Positions 9,537 through 17,833 of a DNA stretch of 64,000 nucleotides are shown here, one piece after another. Each line of letters starts with the position of its first letter. Within the stretch, counting starts at the first letter, position 1. A model generated the notes under the pieces. That model saw only the letters and a program-made list of their open reading frames with translations. It did no database searches and was not told the DNA's origin. The position numbers and the translations under genes were made by a program. Source of the DNA: Salipiger marinus (GTDB lineage: Bacteria > Pseudomonadota > Alphaproteobacteria > Rhodobacterales > Rhodobacteraceae); the NCBI RefSeq assembly GCF_900100085.1, contig NZ_FNEJ01000016.1, forward strand, positions 1-64,000. The letters run 5' to 3'.

Positions 9537-10688
9537 ATGTCCGACACCTCCCACGCCATTCCCCAGGTGACCCGAAGCCACCCGCGCAAGCGGCACTGGC
9601 TGGTCCTGCTGAGCTTTGTTGTCATGGTGCTGCTGCCGCCGCTGGTGGCGGGCTGGTATCTGTGGACCCGCGCCGCGGACCGCTATGTCTCGACCGTGGG
9701 ATTTTCGGTGCGCACCGAGGAAATGGGCTCGGCCATCGAGATGCTCGGCGGCATCGCGGAGCTGTCGGGCTCCAGCTCCACAGACACGGAAATCCTCTAC
9801 AAGTTCATCCAGAGTCAGGAACTGGTGCGCCGCGCCGATCAGGCGCTCGACCTGCGCAGCCTTTGGGTCAAGGGCGGCCCCGAGATCGACCCGGTCTTCG
9901 TCTACCAGCCCCCCGGCACGATCGAGGATCTGGTCAGCTACTGGGGCCGCATGGTGAAGGTCTATAACGACGATACCGGCCTGCTGGAGCTGCATGTGCA
10001 GGCGTTCGAGCCCGAGGACGCGCAGCGCATCGCCGAGTTCGTCTTTGCCGAAAGCGCCGACATGATCAACCGGCTGACCGCCATCGCGCGCGAGGATGCC
10101 ACCGCCTATGCGCGCGAGGAGCTGGACCAGTCGCAGGAGGCGCTGAAGACCGCGCGCGAGGCGATGACGCGCTTCCGCAACCGCACCCAGATCGTCGATC
10201 CCTCCGCCTCGGTGCAGAGCCAGATGGGGCTTCTGTCCTCGCTGCAGCTGCAGCTGGCCGAGACGCTGATCAATCTCGACATCCTGCGCCAGACCGCCGC
10301 CGCGAACGATCCCCGCATCACCCAGGCCGAGCGCCGGGTGGAGGTGATCGAGAACCGCATGGTCGAGGAGCGCGAGAAGCTGGGCCTTGGCGCCGAGGAC
10401 GTGGCGGGCAGCAATGTCTTTGCCGATCTGGTGGGCGAGTTCGAGCGGCTGAATGTCGAGCGGGAATTTGCCGAACAGTCCTATACCGCCGCCCGCGCCG
10501 CCTATGACGCGTCGCTGGCCGAGGCACGGCGCAAGAGCCGCTATCTAGCCGCGCATATCCAGCCCACGCTGGCCGAGGCGCCGGAACATCCCCGGCGGCT
10601 GACGCTGCTGGCGCTGGTGGGCATCTTCGCCTTCCTGATCTGGGCCATTCTGGTGCTGGCGCTTTATGCGCTGCGTGACCGGCGTTAA
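9537..10688 (+). CDS. kpsE: capsule export inner-membrane protein, KpsE/CtrB family
   Basis: Periplasmic adaptor of the group 2 capsule exporter, linking the KpsMT ABC transporter to the outer-membrane channel. The 383-residue protein has one N-terminal membrane helix (about residues 21-43), a long periplasmic part rich in predicted coiled coil (residues 190-310, with many Glu/Arg/Ala heptads), and a C-terminal membrane helix (about 354-377) ending in basic residues. This is the layout of KpsE/BexC/CtrB. The ATG at 9537 lies 52 bases after the glycosyltransferase stop. The KpsT-fusion gene follows after 15 bases, indicating an operon. Confidence 0.85.
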   Translation: MSDTSHAIPQVTRSHPRKRHWLVLLSFVVMVLLPPLVAGWYLWTRAADRYVSTVGFSVRTEEMGSAIEMLGGIAELSGSSSTDTEILYKFIQSQELVRRADQALDLRSLWVKGGPEIDPVFVYQPPGTIEDLVSYWGRMVKVYNDDTGLLELHVQAFEPEDAQRIAEFVFAESADMINRLTAIAREDATAYAREELDQSQEALKTAREAMTRFRNRTQIVDPSASVQSQMGLLSSLQLQLAETLINLDILRQTAAANDPRITQAERRVEVIENRMVEEREKLGLGAEDVAGSNVFADLVGEFERLNVEREFAEQSYTAARAAYDASLAEARRKSRYLAAHIQPTLAEAPEHPRRLTLLALVGIFAFLIWAILVLALYALRDRR

Positions 10689-10703
10689 GGGGCGGCGCGC
10701 GCG

Positions 10704-12290
10704 ATGATCGTCCTGCGCAACCTGACCAAGACCTTCGTGCTGAACGGGCGGCGCAAGACCGTCGCCCGCAATCTCAACGCGGTGTTTCCCACCGGCACCT
10801 CGGTGGCGCTGCTGGGGCGCAACGGCGCGGGCAAGTCCACGCTGCTGAAGATGATCGCGGGCACCACCACGCCCACCTCGGGCGAAATCCTGTCGGACGG
10901 GCGGATCTCGTTTCCGGTGGGGCTCGCCTCGTCGCTGCATCCCGACCTGACGGGGGCGCAGAACACCCGCTTCGTGGCGCGGATCTATGGCGCGGATACC
11001 GATGCGCTGATGGCCTATGTGGAGGAGTTCGCGGAGCTTGGTGAGCATTTCCACCTGCCGGTGCGCTCCTATTCCTCGGGGATGCGGGGGCGGCTGTCCT
11101 TCGGGGTCAATATGGGGCTCGAATTCGACACCTACCTGATCGACGAGGTCACCGCGGTGGGCGATGCCGCCTTCAAGCGCAAGAGCCGCGACGTGTTTCT
11201 GGCCCGGATGCAGAAGGCGGGCGCGGTGTTCGTCAGCCATTCCATGGGGGCCGTGCGCGAGATGTGCAAGGCGGGCGCGCTGATCGAGAATGGCGAGCTG
11301 ACCTATTACGAGGATGTCGAGGAAGCCATCGAGCGCTACATGCACATGATCGATGGCGCGATCTCGGCCATGGCCGAACCCCTGCCCGAAGGGGCGGCGC
11401 AGATGGATTTCCCGCGGGATTCCCGGATGCTGTTCGGCATCGGCCTGCCGCAGACCCGCATCGACTGGGTGGCGGACTGCCTGCGCCGCCACCGGCCCTG
11501 CCATTTTGCCCAGACCCGGGAGCCGCATTATTTCGACATCCGCGCCGGGCTGTCGCAGAAGCTGCGCGACCGGCGCTTCAGCACCGCCAGAACGCTGGCC
11601 GACCGCATGCCCGCCGAAACCGAGGAGGCGCGGCGCTACACCGTGCAGCTTCTGGGCGAGATGAGCGCGCTTTTGTCCATCCACACCGCGCCGCAGGACG
11701 GGCCGGACCGGCATGACGCCTATCTGGATTATCTTCTGGCCCGGCATCGCGGCCAGCAGGTGATCTGCGATTTCACCCCCGCCTATGCGCTTCTGGGAAC
11801 GGCGGATCTGGCCGAGATGGCAACGGTGGGGGCGGCGCGCTTCGTCTGCGTGCTGCGCGATCCGGTGACCCGGCTCTGGGCGCAGATGCATGACGGCCTG
11901 CTGCCGCGCCAGCGCGTCACCTCCGAACCGCTGGAGGCGCTTGCCCGGGCGCTGCTGGACAATCCCGCCCGGCTGGAGCTTTACCCCGAGACGGATTACG
12001 CGGGACTGTTCGAGCGGCTGGAGGCGGGGGTCAGCCCGGCGCGGCTGCTGTATCTTTTCCACGAGGATCTGACCGGGCGGGCCGGGCTGATGCCGCTGAC
12101 CGAGTTCCTGGACGTGCCCAAGGTGCTGGAAATCACCATGCTGCCGCTGCCCGAAGAGGTGCTGCCCCCCATTCCGGAGGATCTGCGCCAGAGGCTGCGC
12201 GCCCTGCTGGCCCCGCATTACGCGGCAGCCGAACAGCGCTTTGGCGACCGCCTGCCCGCAGCATGGCGCGCGGCAGACCCCGCAGAATGA
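10704..12290 (+). CDS. kpsT: KpsT-type capsule export ATPase fused to a sulfotransferase-like domain
   Basis: Residues 1-220 are a complete polysaccharide-export ABC ATPase: Walker A GRNGAGKST (38-46), signature SSGMRGR (124-130), Walker B TYLIDEV (143-149) and switch histidine in VSHS (177-180). Stand-alone KpsT proteins end near here, at about 220 residues. This frame continues without a break for 300 more residues that resemble sulfotransferases: FGIGLPQTRIDWVADCL (244-260), VICDFTPAYALL (353-364) and ARFVCVLRDPVTR (378-390), the last matching the 3'-phosphate motif. The P-loop lysine seen in the relative at 57915 (GLGAQKAGSTW) is replaced here, so PAPS binding and catalysis are uncertain. 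Close spacing to kpsE supports a single operon. The fusion could couple sulfation or substrate recognition to export. Confidence 0.8.
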   Translation: MIVLRNLTKTFVLNGRRKTVARNLNAVFPTGTSVALLGRNGAGKSTLLKMIAGTTTPTSGEILSDGRISFPVGLASSLHPDLTGAQNTRFVARIYGADTDALMAYVEEFAELGEHFHLPVRSYSSGMRGRLSFGVNMGLEFDTYLIDEVTAVGDAAFKRKSRDVFLARMQKAGAVFVSHSMGAVREMCKAGALIENGELTYYEDVEEAIERYMHMIDGAISAMAEPLPEGAAQMDFPRDSRMLFGIGLPQTRIDWVADCLRRHRPCHFAQTREPHYFDIRAGLSQKLRDRRFSTARTLADRMPAETEEARRYTVQLLGEMSALLSIHTAPQDGPDRHDAYLDYLLARHRGQQVICDFTPAYALLGTADLAEMATVGAARFVCVLRDPVTRLWAQMHDGLLPRQRVTSEPLEALARALLDNPARLELYPETDYAGLFERLEAGVSPARLLYLFHEDLTGRAGLMPLTEFLDVPKVLEITMLPLPEEVLPPIPEDLRQRLRALLAPHYAAAEQRFGDRLPAAWRAADPAE

Positions 12291-12294
12291 CGCA

Positions 12295-12313
12295 AGGCCC
12301 CGCAAGGGGGCCC
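12295..12313. terminator. possible bidirectional terminator
   Basis: A GC-rich hairpin (GGCCCC, loop GCAA, GGGGCC) lies in the 55 bases between the ends of the convergent kpsT-fusion and ugd genes. No clear T-run follows on either side. Confidence 0.4.
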
Positions 12314-12345
12314 TGCCGGAGTGCCGGATCAGATCCCGGACGGGA

Positions 12346-13665
12346 TCAGATGCCATACCCCGCGCGGCCGATGCTGTCATAGGCGGCAAAACCCGCCGCC
12401 TCGGCATCGGAGGCGGAATAGACGTTGCGCAGATCGGCCATGCGCGCCGTGGTCATGGCGCCCGCGATGCGCTTGAGATCCAGCGCGCGGAACTCGTTCC
12501 ATTCGGTCAGGATCACCAGCAGGTCGGCGCCTTCGGCGGCGGCATAGGGATCCTCGGACCAGCCGATGCCGGGCAGCAGCGCCTCGCCCTCGTGGCGGCC
12601 CTGCGGATCGCAGGCGCGCACCTTGGCCCCGCCGCCCACCAGCGCGGGCACGATGGTCAGCGCGGGCGCGTCGCGCATGTCATCGGTATTGGGCTTGAAG
12701 GTCACGCCCAGCACCGCCACGGTCTTGCCGTTGAACGAGCCGCCGCAAAGATCAAGCAGCTTGTCGATCATCCGCCGCTTCACGTCCTCGTTGATCTTGA
12801 TGACCGCCTCGGTGATCAGCATCGGGCTGGCATGTTCCTGCCCGATCCGGGCCAGCGCCTTGGTGTCCTTGGGAAAACACGAGCCGCCATAGCCGGGGCC
12901 CGCATGCAGGAACTTGTTGCCGATGCGGCCATCCAGCCCCATGCCCTTGCTGACCTGCTTCACGTCGGCGCCGACCTTTTCGCAGAGCGCCGCGATCTCG
13001 TTGATGAAGGTGATCTTCACCGCGAGGAAGGCGTTGGCGGCGTATTTGATCATCTCCGCCGATTCCAGATCGGTGGTGACGATGGGGAAATCGCGCAGGT
13101 AAAGCGGGCGGTAGATGTCGGACATGACCTGCGCCGCGCGCTCGGTCTCAACCCCCACCACCACGCGGTCGGGCTTCATGAAATCGTCGATCGCAGCGCC
13201 TTCGCGCAGGAATTCCGGGTTGGAGGCCACGTCGAACTCCAGATCCGGATTGGCCGCCGCAACCACCTCGCGCACCTTGGCATTGGTGCCGACGGGCACG
13301 GTGGATTTGGTGACGATGACGATGTAGCGGTCCGCGGCCTTCGCGATCTCTTCCGCCGCCGCCATCACATAGGTCAGGTCGGCATGGCCGTCGCCGCGCC
13401 GGGTCGGCGTGCCCACGGCGATGAACACCGCATCCGCCTGCTTGACCGCCGAGGCCAGATCCAGCGTGAAGGACAGCCGCCCCGCCTCGACATTCTTGAT
13501 CATCAGCGCATCAAGGCCGGGCTCGAAAATCGGCACTTCGCCGCGTTCCAGCTTCTCGATCTTGCGCGGGTCTTTGTCCACGCAGATCACCTCGTGACCA
13601 AAATCGGAGAAACAGACACCCGACACCAAGCCCACATAGCCGGTGCCGATCATGGCAATGCGCAT
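12346..13665 (-). CDS. ugd: UDP-glucose 6-dehydrogenase
   Basis: Oxidises UDP-glucose to UDP-glucuronate with two NAD+, supplying glucuronate for capsule or exopolysaccharide in the cytoplasm. The 439-residue length is normal. Visible: N-terminal NAD-binding GTGYVG (7-12), EFLREG (151-156), KYAANAFLAVKITFINEI (207-224), and the active-site loop GYGGSCFPKD with the catalytic Cys at about 263, then the C-terminal UDP-binding domain. The ATG at 13665 has AAGGA eight bases upstream. It is transcribed against the flanking kps genes, splitting kpsE-kpsT from kpsM, and probably has its own promoter in the 282-base gap before kpsM. Confidence 0.95.
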   Translation of the reverse strand: MRIAMIGTGYVGLVSGVCFSDFGHEVICVDKDPRKIEKLERGEVPIFEPGLDALMIKNVEAGRLSFTLDLASAVKQADAVFIAVGTPTRRGDGHADLTYVMAAAEEIAKAADRYIVIVTKSTVPVGTNAKVREVVAAANPDLEFDVASNPEFLREGAAIDDFMKPDRVVVGVETERAAQVMSDIYRPLYLRDFPIVTTDLESAEMIKYAANAFLAVKITFINEIAALCEKVGADVKQVSKGMGLDGRIGNKFLHAGPGYGGSCFPKDTKALARIGQEHASPMLITEAVIKINEDVKRRMIDKLLDLCGGSFNGKTVAVLGVTFKPNTDDMRDAPALTIVPALVGGGAKVRACDPQGRHEGEALLPGIGWSEDPYAAAEGADLLVILTEWNEFRALDLKRIAGAMTTARMADLRNVYSASDAEAAGFAAYDSIGRAGYGI

Positions 13666-13947
13666 CCTGTATTCCTTTTTTCAAACTTTGCGTGGCAGTC
13701 CTGCGGACCTTCTGCTGCATGTGTTTCCTTAGCTTGGCACGCCGTTGCAAGCGGAAAAGGCCTCGATGCCGCATTGCAGCGACGGGCGTGCAGATCCTTG
13801 CCGGTTCCGCACGCGCCGCAGGTGAAAGCGCTGTAACAGCGGGGCAGCATGCTGGCAGCAGGCTGGCGCCATGCCGGGGCGCGTGCTAGCAGGGATGCCG
13901 GAAACCGGGCCGATCCCGCCCCGTCCAGAGCCCGAAGGAGCGCCCTT

Positions 13948-14760
13948 ATGGCCGCACCCTCTTCCCCGCAGCGCCTGCGCCCGGTGAACCGGACCATGCG
14001 GCTGGCCACCCCCCGCACCATCCTCGCGCTGATCCTGCGCGAGATGTCCTCGACCCATGGCAAATCGCCGGGGGGCTATCTGTGGATGGTGCTGGAACCG
14101 GCGCTTGGCATCGCCCTGCTCAGCGCGATCTTCTCGCTGGGCTTCCGCTCGCCGCGGCTGGGGACCAATTTCCCGATCTTCTACGCCACCGGCCTCCTGC
14201 CCTTCATGATGTATACCGATATCAGCAACAAGATGTCCCAGGCGGTGAACTATTCCAAGGCGCTGCTGGCCTATCCGCGCGTGACCTTTCTGGACACGCT
14301 GCTGGCCCGGTTCATCCTGTCGGCGCTGACCCAGCTGCTGGTGGGGGCGCTGCTGTTCACGCTGATCCTGTCGATCTGGGACACCCGCACCGTGCTGCTC
14401 ATGGACCGGCTGATGCTGTCCTATGCCATGGCCATGGCCTTTGGCGCCGGGGTCGGCACGCTGAACTGCTTTCTGGTGACCATGTTCCCGCTCTGGCAGC
14501 GGGCCTGGGGCATCCTGACCCGGCCGCTGTTCCTGATCTCGGGGCCGATCTTTCTGTTCGAGACCCTGCCGGAATGGGCGAAGGAAATCCTGTGGTGGAA
14601 CCCGCTCATGCATGTGACGGGCGAAATGCGCGGCGCCTTCTATCTGCAATACGAGGCGGATTACGTCTCGCCCGCCTTCGTTTTCATGGTCTCGGCGATC
14701 TGCGGGGTGATGGGGCTGATCTTTCTGCGCCAGTATCACCGCGACATGCTGGAACGCTGA
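13948..14760 (+). CDS. kpsM: capsule export ABC permease, KpsM family
   Basis: Membrane subunit of the ABC-2 polysaccharide exporter, partner of the KpsT-type ATPase at 10704. The ATG at 13948 is chosen: GAAGGAG lies eight bases upstream and MAAPSS is followed by RTILALILREMSSTHGKSPGGYLWMVLEP, the conserved KpsM N-terminus. The 270-residue product has about six hydrophobic segments, for example GIALLSAIFSLGF, FILSALTQLLVGALLFTLIL, YAMAMAFGAGVGTLNCFLV and FVFMVSAICGVMGLIFL. It stands alone after ugd rather than next to kpsT, so the transporter is encoded in two transcription units. A strong hairpin follows the stop. Confidence 0.9.
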   Translation: MAAPSSPQRLRPVNRTMRLATPRTILALILREMSSTHGKSPGGYLWMVLEPALGIALLSAIFSLGFRSPRLGTNFPIFYATGLLPFMMYTDISNKMSQAVNYSKALLAYPRVTFLDTLLARFILSALTQLLVGALLFTLILSIWDTRTVLLMDRLMLSYAMAMAFGAGVGTLNCFLVTMFPLWQRAWGILTRPLFLISGPIFLFETLPEWAKEILWWNPLMHVTGEMRGAFYLQYEADYVSPAFVFMVSAICGVMGLIFLRQYHRDMLER

Positions 14761-14790
14761 CCCGCACAGGGCAGACTGGCACAGGGCAGA

Positions 14791-14821
14791 CCGGCGCCCG
14801 TCCGCAAGGAACGGGCGCCGG
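14791..14821. terminator. hairpin terminator after kpsM
   Basis: Exact 11-base arms CCGGCGCCCGT and ACGGGCGCCGG enclose a 9-base loop, 30 bases after the kpsM stop and 24 bases before the 3' end of the RTX relic on the other strand. It may serve both directions. No T-run is obvious. Confidence 0.6.
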
Positions 14822-14844
14822 CAGACGCGGCAGGGGCCTGTGGC

Positions 14845-15218
14845 TCAGAAGATGAAATCATCCGCCGAATAGGCCAGCCCCACCCCGATCTCGGACACCG
14901 AGATCCCTTCCAGCAGGATGGTGTTGGCGTTGAAGAAATCAAAGGCGGCCGCCCCCGACAGCACGATCGCGTCGCTGCCGAGATTGCCGAAGACGCCGTC
15001 GGCGCCGATGGTGCTCACGTTATAGACGAATCAGTCGTCGCCCTGCCCGCTGGACAGATGGTCAGCGCCCGCATCCTTTCAGCGTGTCGCCAAAATCGGA
15101 GCCGTTGATCGTGTCATTGCCACCGAACACCGCGCCCAGCAGGTTGTTGCCGGTGGTCATCTCCACCAGACAGGCGGAAAAGCCGGTGACGGAGAAATCG
15201 GTGTTGTTGTTGTCATGA
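14845..15218 (-). pseudogene. RTX-type calcium-repeat protein, broken relic
   Basis: The minus strand reads HDNNNTDFSVTGFSACLVEMTTGNNLLGAVFGGNDTINGSDFGDTLKG, then after a frame change GADHLSSGQGDD, an in-frame TGA near 15030, then FVYNVSTIGADGVFGNLGSDAIVLSGAAAF and so on to DDFIF and the stop at 14845. GGNDTINGSDFGDTLKG and GQGDD are haemolysin-type calcium-binding repeats, and the tail ending in a hydrophobic residue resembles type I secretion signals. The 5' part is missing where the IS605-type element begins. Frameshift, internal stop and truncation make it non-functional. The intact RTX genes at 18.0-22.1 kb are relatives, but this tail differs from theirs. Confidence 0.75.
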
Positions 15219-15221
15219 ACC

Positions 15222-15340
15222 TCCCCCACCAATACAGTTGTTTGGAGGGGGTTTTGACCTCTTGCAGTTGCTTCTGCACAAGGTCCCGACCGTCCCGGCC
15301 GGGTTGACCGTTTCAAGAGCCGGCCAGTTCTGCCAGACCC
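15222..15340 (-). ncRNA. candidate omega/re-RNA at the right end of the IS605 element
   Basis: In IS605-family elements the TnpB guide RNA is made from the end of tnpB and the right-end region, finishing at the element boundary so that the flank serves as guide. Here the 90 bases between the tnpB stop (15313) and the end hairpin (about 15223-15251) fit that position. The flank, and so the guide, would be RTX-relic sequence. This follows family knowledge and position; the RNA fold was not computed. Confidence 0.35.
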
Positions 15341-16512
15341 CAGTCCAAGAGAACACGCGCGGCCGCTTCGTCGCGGCCGAGACGGCATCCACACTCGCAG
15401 TCGTGGAGGCGCAGGCTCAGCGGCTTCTTCCGGACACCACCGCAGCCCGGACATCGCTGGGACGGCTTTAACCGTCGCGTCTGCGCTTCAAGGAACTCCG
15501 AACCAGCCTCTGCCGCTTTGTACCGGAGCATGTTCAGAAACGCGGCCGGAGCCGTGTCGAGGATCGACCGGTTCAGCCCGGCCTTCTGTGCTACGTTCCG
15601 GCCCGGCGCCTCAAGGGTGCCACGCGCGGAGCGCGTCATGTTTCCGACCGCCAGCGCTTCGGTAGCGATCACGGGATGTGTCGCGACCAGCCGGGCCGAG
15701 GTCTTGTGCTGGAAGTCCTTGCGCCGCGCCGCCACCTGGGCGTGCCGGCGCGCTAGGCGCTTGCGCTCATGGCGGACCGCGCGGCGGCTGATTTTGCGAG
15801 CCCGGGCCTTGGCCGAGAGGCGGCGCCCGGCGTCGCGCAGCTCCTCTGCTTCCCGGTCCAGATGCCGCGGGTTCGGGATAGCTTGGAAGGTTCCGTCCTG
15901 CAGCGCCAGAGTTGCGAAATCGGCCACGCCCCAGTCGAGCCCCGCGGCCGACCCACGCGCAGGCGCGCGCTCCGCGCAGGCGGTCTCTACCACCAAGTTC
16001 AGGCTCCAGCCGAAAGCGCTGCGGCTCACATCCGCCTTTAGGATTCGGCCCGGGGTGCGGGCCCGGCCGCGCATGCGCATCCGGCCGATGCCGAAGAGCG
16101 TGACATGGCCATGGCGCCGACCATCGCGCATCTCGACCCTGAAGCCATTGCCGTGCTCCTTGTAGCCCCAGCCTCGAAACCTGTCCGCGCTGCGGAAGCG
16201 GGGAAAACCGGGCTTTTCTCCGTTTTTCACACGCCGGAAGAAGGCGCGGAACGCCAGATCTAGCCGCTTGAGCACGGTCTGTGCCTCATGCGTGTGAACG
16301 AGACCGTGCCAGCCGCCGACATCGGCCCGCATGTCCTTCAGCGCCTTCTCCTGGTGCGAGAGGTTGATCCTCACTCCATGGCGCCAAGCGCCGATGCGCT
16401 CTTCGAGCGCGGCGTTCCACAGGTCCTTCAGCATGCCATGCTTGCGCAGCATAGCCTCGTCCTGGGCTCGGCTCGGATAGAGCCGGAAGGTAATGGAACG
16501 TGTTGCGATCAT
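15313..16512 (-). CDS. tnpB: TnpB RNA-guided nuclease of an IS605 element
   Basis: A 399-residue protein with the OrfB_IS605 layout: N-terminal helix-turn-helix-like part (TFRLYPSRAQDEAMLRKHGMLKDLWNAALEERI), a RuvC-like nuclease with first aspartate in GLDWGVADFATL and glutamate in IATEALAVGNM, a zinc ribbon (CPGCGG and CECGC), and a final aspartate in GRDEAAARVLL. All three acidic positions are present, so it may still be a functional nuclease that cuts donor sites and helps retain the element. Start ATG at 16512. Ends 3' in the right-end region that would supply the guide RNA. Confidence 0.9.
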   Translation of the reverse strand: MIATRSITFRLYPSRAQDEAMLRKHGMLKDLWNAALEERIGAWRHGVRINLSHQEKALKDMRADVGGWHGLVHTHEAQTVLKRLDLAFRAFFRRVKNGEKPGFPRFRSADRFRGWGYKEHGNGFRVEMRDGRRHGHVTLFGIGRMRMRGRARTPGRILKADVSRSAFGWSLNLVVETACAERAPARGSAAGLDWGVADFATLALQDGTFQAIPNPRHLDREAEELRDAGRRLSAKARARKISRRAVRHERKRLARRHAQVAARRKDFQHKTSARLVATHPVIATEALAVGNMTRSARGTLEAPGRNVAQKAGLNRSILDTAPAAFLNMLRYKAAEAGSEFLEAQTRRLKPSQRCPGCGGVRKKPLSLRLHDCECGCRLGRDEAAARVLLDWGLAELAGS

Positions 16513-16538
16513 TTGAGAAAATGTATATTGGTTCAGTC

Positions 16539-16943
16539 ATGAGAAAACAAGCTTTAACACATACAAATAATGGCTTCTTTTCCCTAACCTACCATATGGT
16601 TCTGGTAACAAAGTGGCGCCAGCCGGTTCTAACCGGCCCCATGATCGACATGGCGCGCAGCATCACTGCTGCGCGCTGCGCCGCCCGATCCGGCGAACTG
16701 CTCGAGTTCGGGGGAGAGGAGGACCACCTCCATCTCCTGTTCTCGTTGCCGCCCGTGGCCGCGCTTGCGGACTTCGCCAACGCGCTCAAGACATCGACTT
16801 CGCGGCTGCTTCGGAGAGATTTCCCCGCCCTGAAGCGGCAGGGGCCGGCCCTGTGGTCGCCCAGCTACTTCGTCTGCAGTTGCGGCGGTGCCTGCCTGAA
16901 AACGGTCAAAAGGTATGTCCAGGCGCAAGAGCGCCCGGAGTGA
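16539..16943 (+). CDS. tnpA: IS200/IS605 Y1 transposase TnpA
   Basis: Single-strand HUH transposase. The ATG at 16539 gives MRKQALTHTNNGFFSLTYHMVLVTKWRQ, the usual N-terminus. The metal-binding motif is EEDHLHLLFSLPP (His-Leu-His) and the catalytic tyrosine lies in TVKRYVQAQ near the C-terminus. At 134 residues it matches the family and shows no frame damage. It diverges from tnpB within the same element. An upstream in-frame ATG at 16521 or the alternative start at 16500 cannot be excluded. Confidence 0.9.
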   Translation: MRKQALTHTNNGFFSLTYHMVLVTKWRQPVLTGPMIDMARSITAARCAARSGELLEFGGEEDHLHLLFSLPPVAALADFANALKTSTSRLLRRDFPALKRQGPALWSPSYFVCSCGGACLKTVKRYVQAQERPE

Positions 16944-16999
16944 GCTGACAGCCCACAGGGCTTCCCCACCAATACAGCAGCTTGGAAGGGGCTTGTGTC

Positions 17000-17778
17000 A
17001 GCTCGTTTTGGTCATCAAGATCACCGGTCAGGGCGGCAACAAGGGCGCCGCCGAAGTGGCAAATGCGGATCCCGACGGCTGCACGATGCTGTTCCAGCAC
17101 GAGGCCATTCTGGCAAGCTATCTGACCGGGCGCGTCAATTTTTCATGGGACGGGTTCAGCCCGGTCGCCATGACGAATGTCGAACCCGCCATCTTCGCCG
17201 CCTCGCCGAATGCGCCGTTTTCCGATCTGGACGGCCTCATCTCCTATGCCAAGGACAACCCGGGCGAGGTGCTGGCCGCCGCCAGCATCGCCTCGAACAC
17301 CCATTTCATCCTGCTGCAGTTTCAGGACTCGCTGGACATCAGCTTCAACATCATCGGCTATGAAGGCGGCAGGGAACGGGTGACGGCGCTGCTGTCGGAC
17401 ACGGTCCAGCTTGGGCAGGTCGGCGAATCCGATGGGCGGCAGTATTTCCCAGACCAGCTGAAGGCGCTGGCCATCTTCTCGGACAAGCGGTCCGACACCC
17501 TGCCGGATGTGCCCACGGCCATGGAACAGGGGCATGACATCGAGATCAGCATGGCGCGCGGCGTGCTTCTGCCCGGGGGCGCCTCCGACGATCTGGTGGT
17601 GCTTTATGCGGAGCGCTTCGAAAAGGCGCTGCAGGATCCGGCGGCCATCGAGTCCCTGACGAAGATGGGCAGCTCCATCCGCTTTGTCGGCGGTCAGGAT
17701 TACGCGGACTGGTGGGCCGATCAGGCGGCGCAATGGGAAAAAGTGGCGCGCGACATCGGCATCTACATGGTGAACTGA
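17000..17778 (+). pseudogene. tctC: TctC-type solute-binding protein, N-terminally truncated
   Basis: About 255 residues match the tripartite tricarboxylate transporter receptor (Bug/TctC) family: GQGGNKGAAEVANADPDGCTMLF, NFSWDGFSPVAMTNVEPAIFAA, DNPGEVLAAASIASNTHFI, LSDTVQLGQVGES, LKALAIFSDKRSDTLPDVPTAMEQG and a terminal WEKVARDIGIYMVN. The family's signal peptide and first 50-60 residues are missing; upstream lies the IS605 end. Without the export signal the product cannot reach the periplasm, so I call it a pseudogene although the frame is open. A tctB remnant follows 55 bases later. Confidence 0.8.
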
Positions 17779-17833
17779 GCCCGCGACCGGATGGCCCTGA
17801 CGGGCCATCCAGCCCTTCAATCCTGGTGATGAC

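Larger units (their letters stand above)
15212..16995. mobile_element. IS200/IS605-family element with divergent tnpA and tnpB
   Basis: A Y1 transposase (plus strand) and a TnpB (minus strand) diverge from starts 27 bases apart, the IS605 arrangement. Both ends carry the same imperfect hairpin in direct orientation: CCCCACCAATACAG followed by TTGGA and a G-run, at about 15223-15251 and 16964-16989. Subterminal palindromes rather than inverted repeats are characteristic of this family. Both genes look intact, so the element may be active. It sits exactly between two truncated genes (RTX relic and tctC), suggesting an associated deletion. End points are approximate because cleavage sites cannot be fixed without an empty-site comparison. 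Confidence 0.85.

Noticed and set aside
6878-9625. A 915-codon open frame on the minus strand opposite the double glycosyltransferase
   Set aside because: Its product is Arg/Gln/Pro/His-rich low-complexity sequence with no motif, as expected from the antisense of GC-biased codons, while the plus strand encodes clear GT2 and GT4 motifs.
12241-13836. A 531-codon plus-strand frame opposite ugd
   Set aside because: His/Arg/Gly-rich antisense product with no motif; ugd on the minus strand is unambiguous.
16915-17778. A full-length tctC starting at 16915
   Set aside because: The first 30 or so codons lie in the IS605 tnpA end and right-end hairpin; they do not encode a signal peptide.
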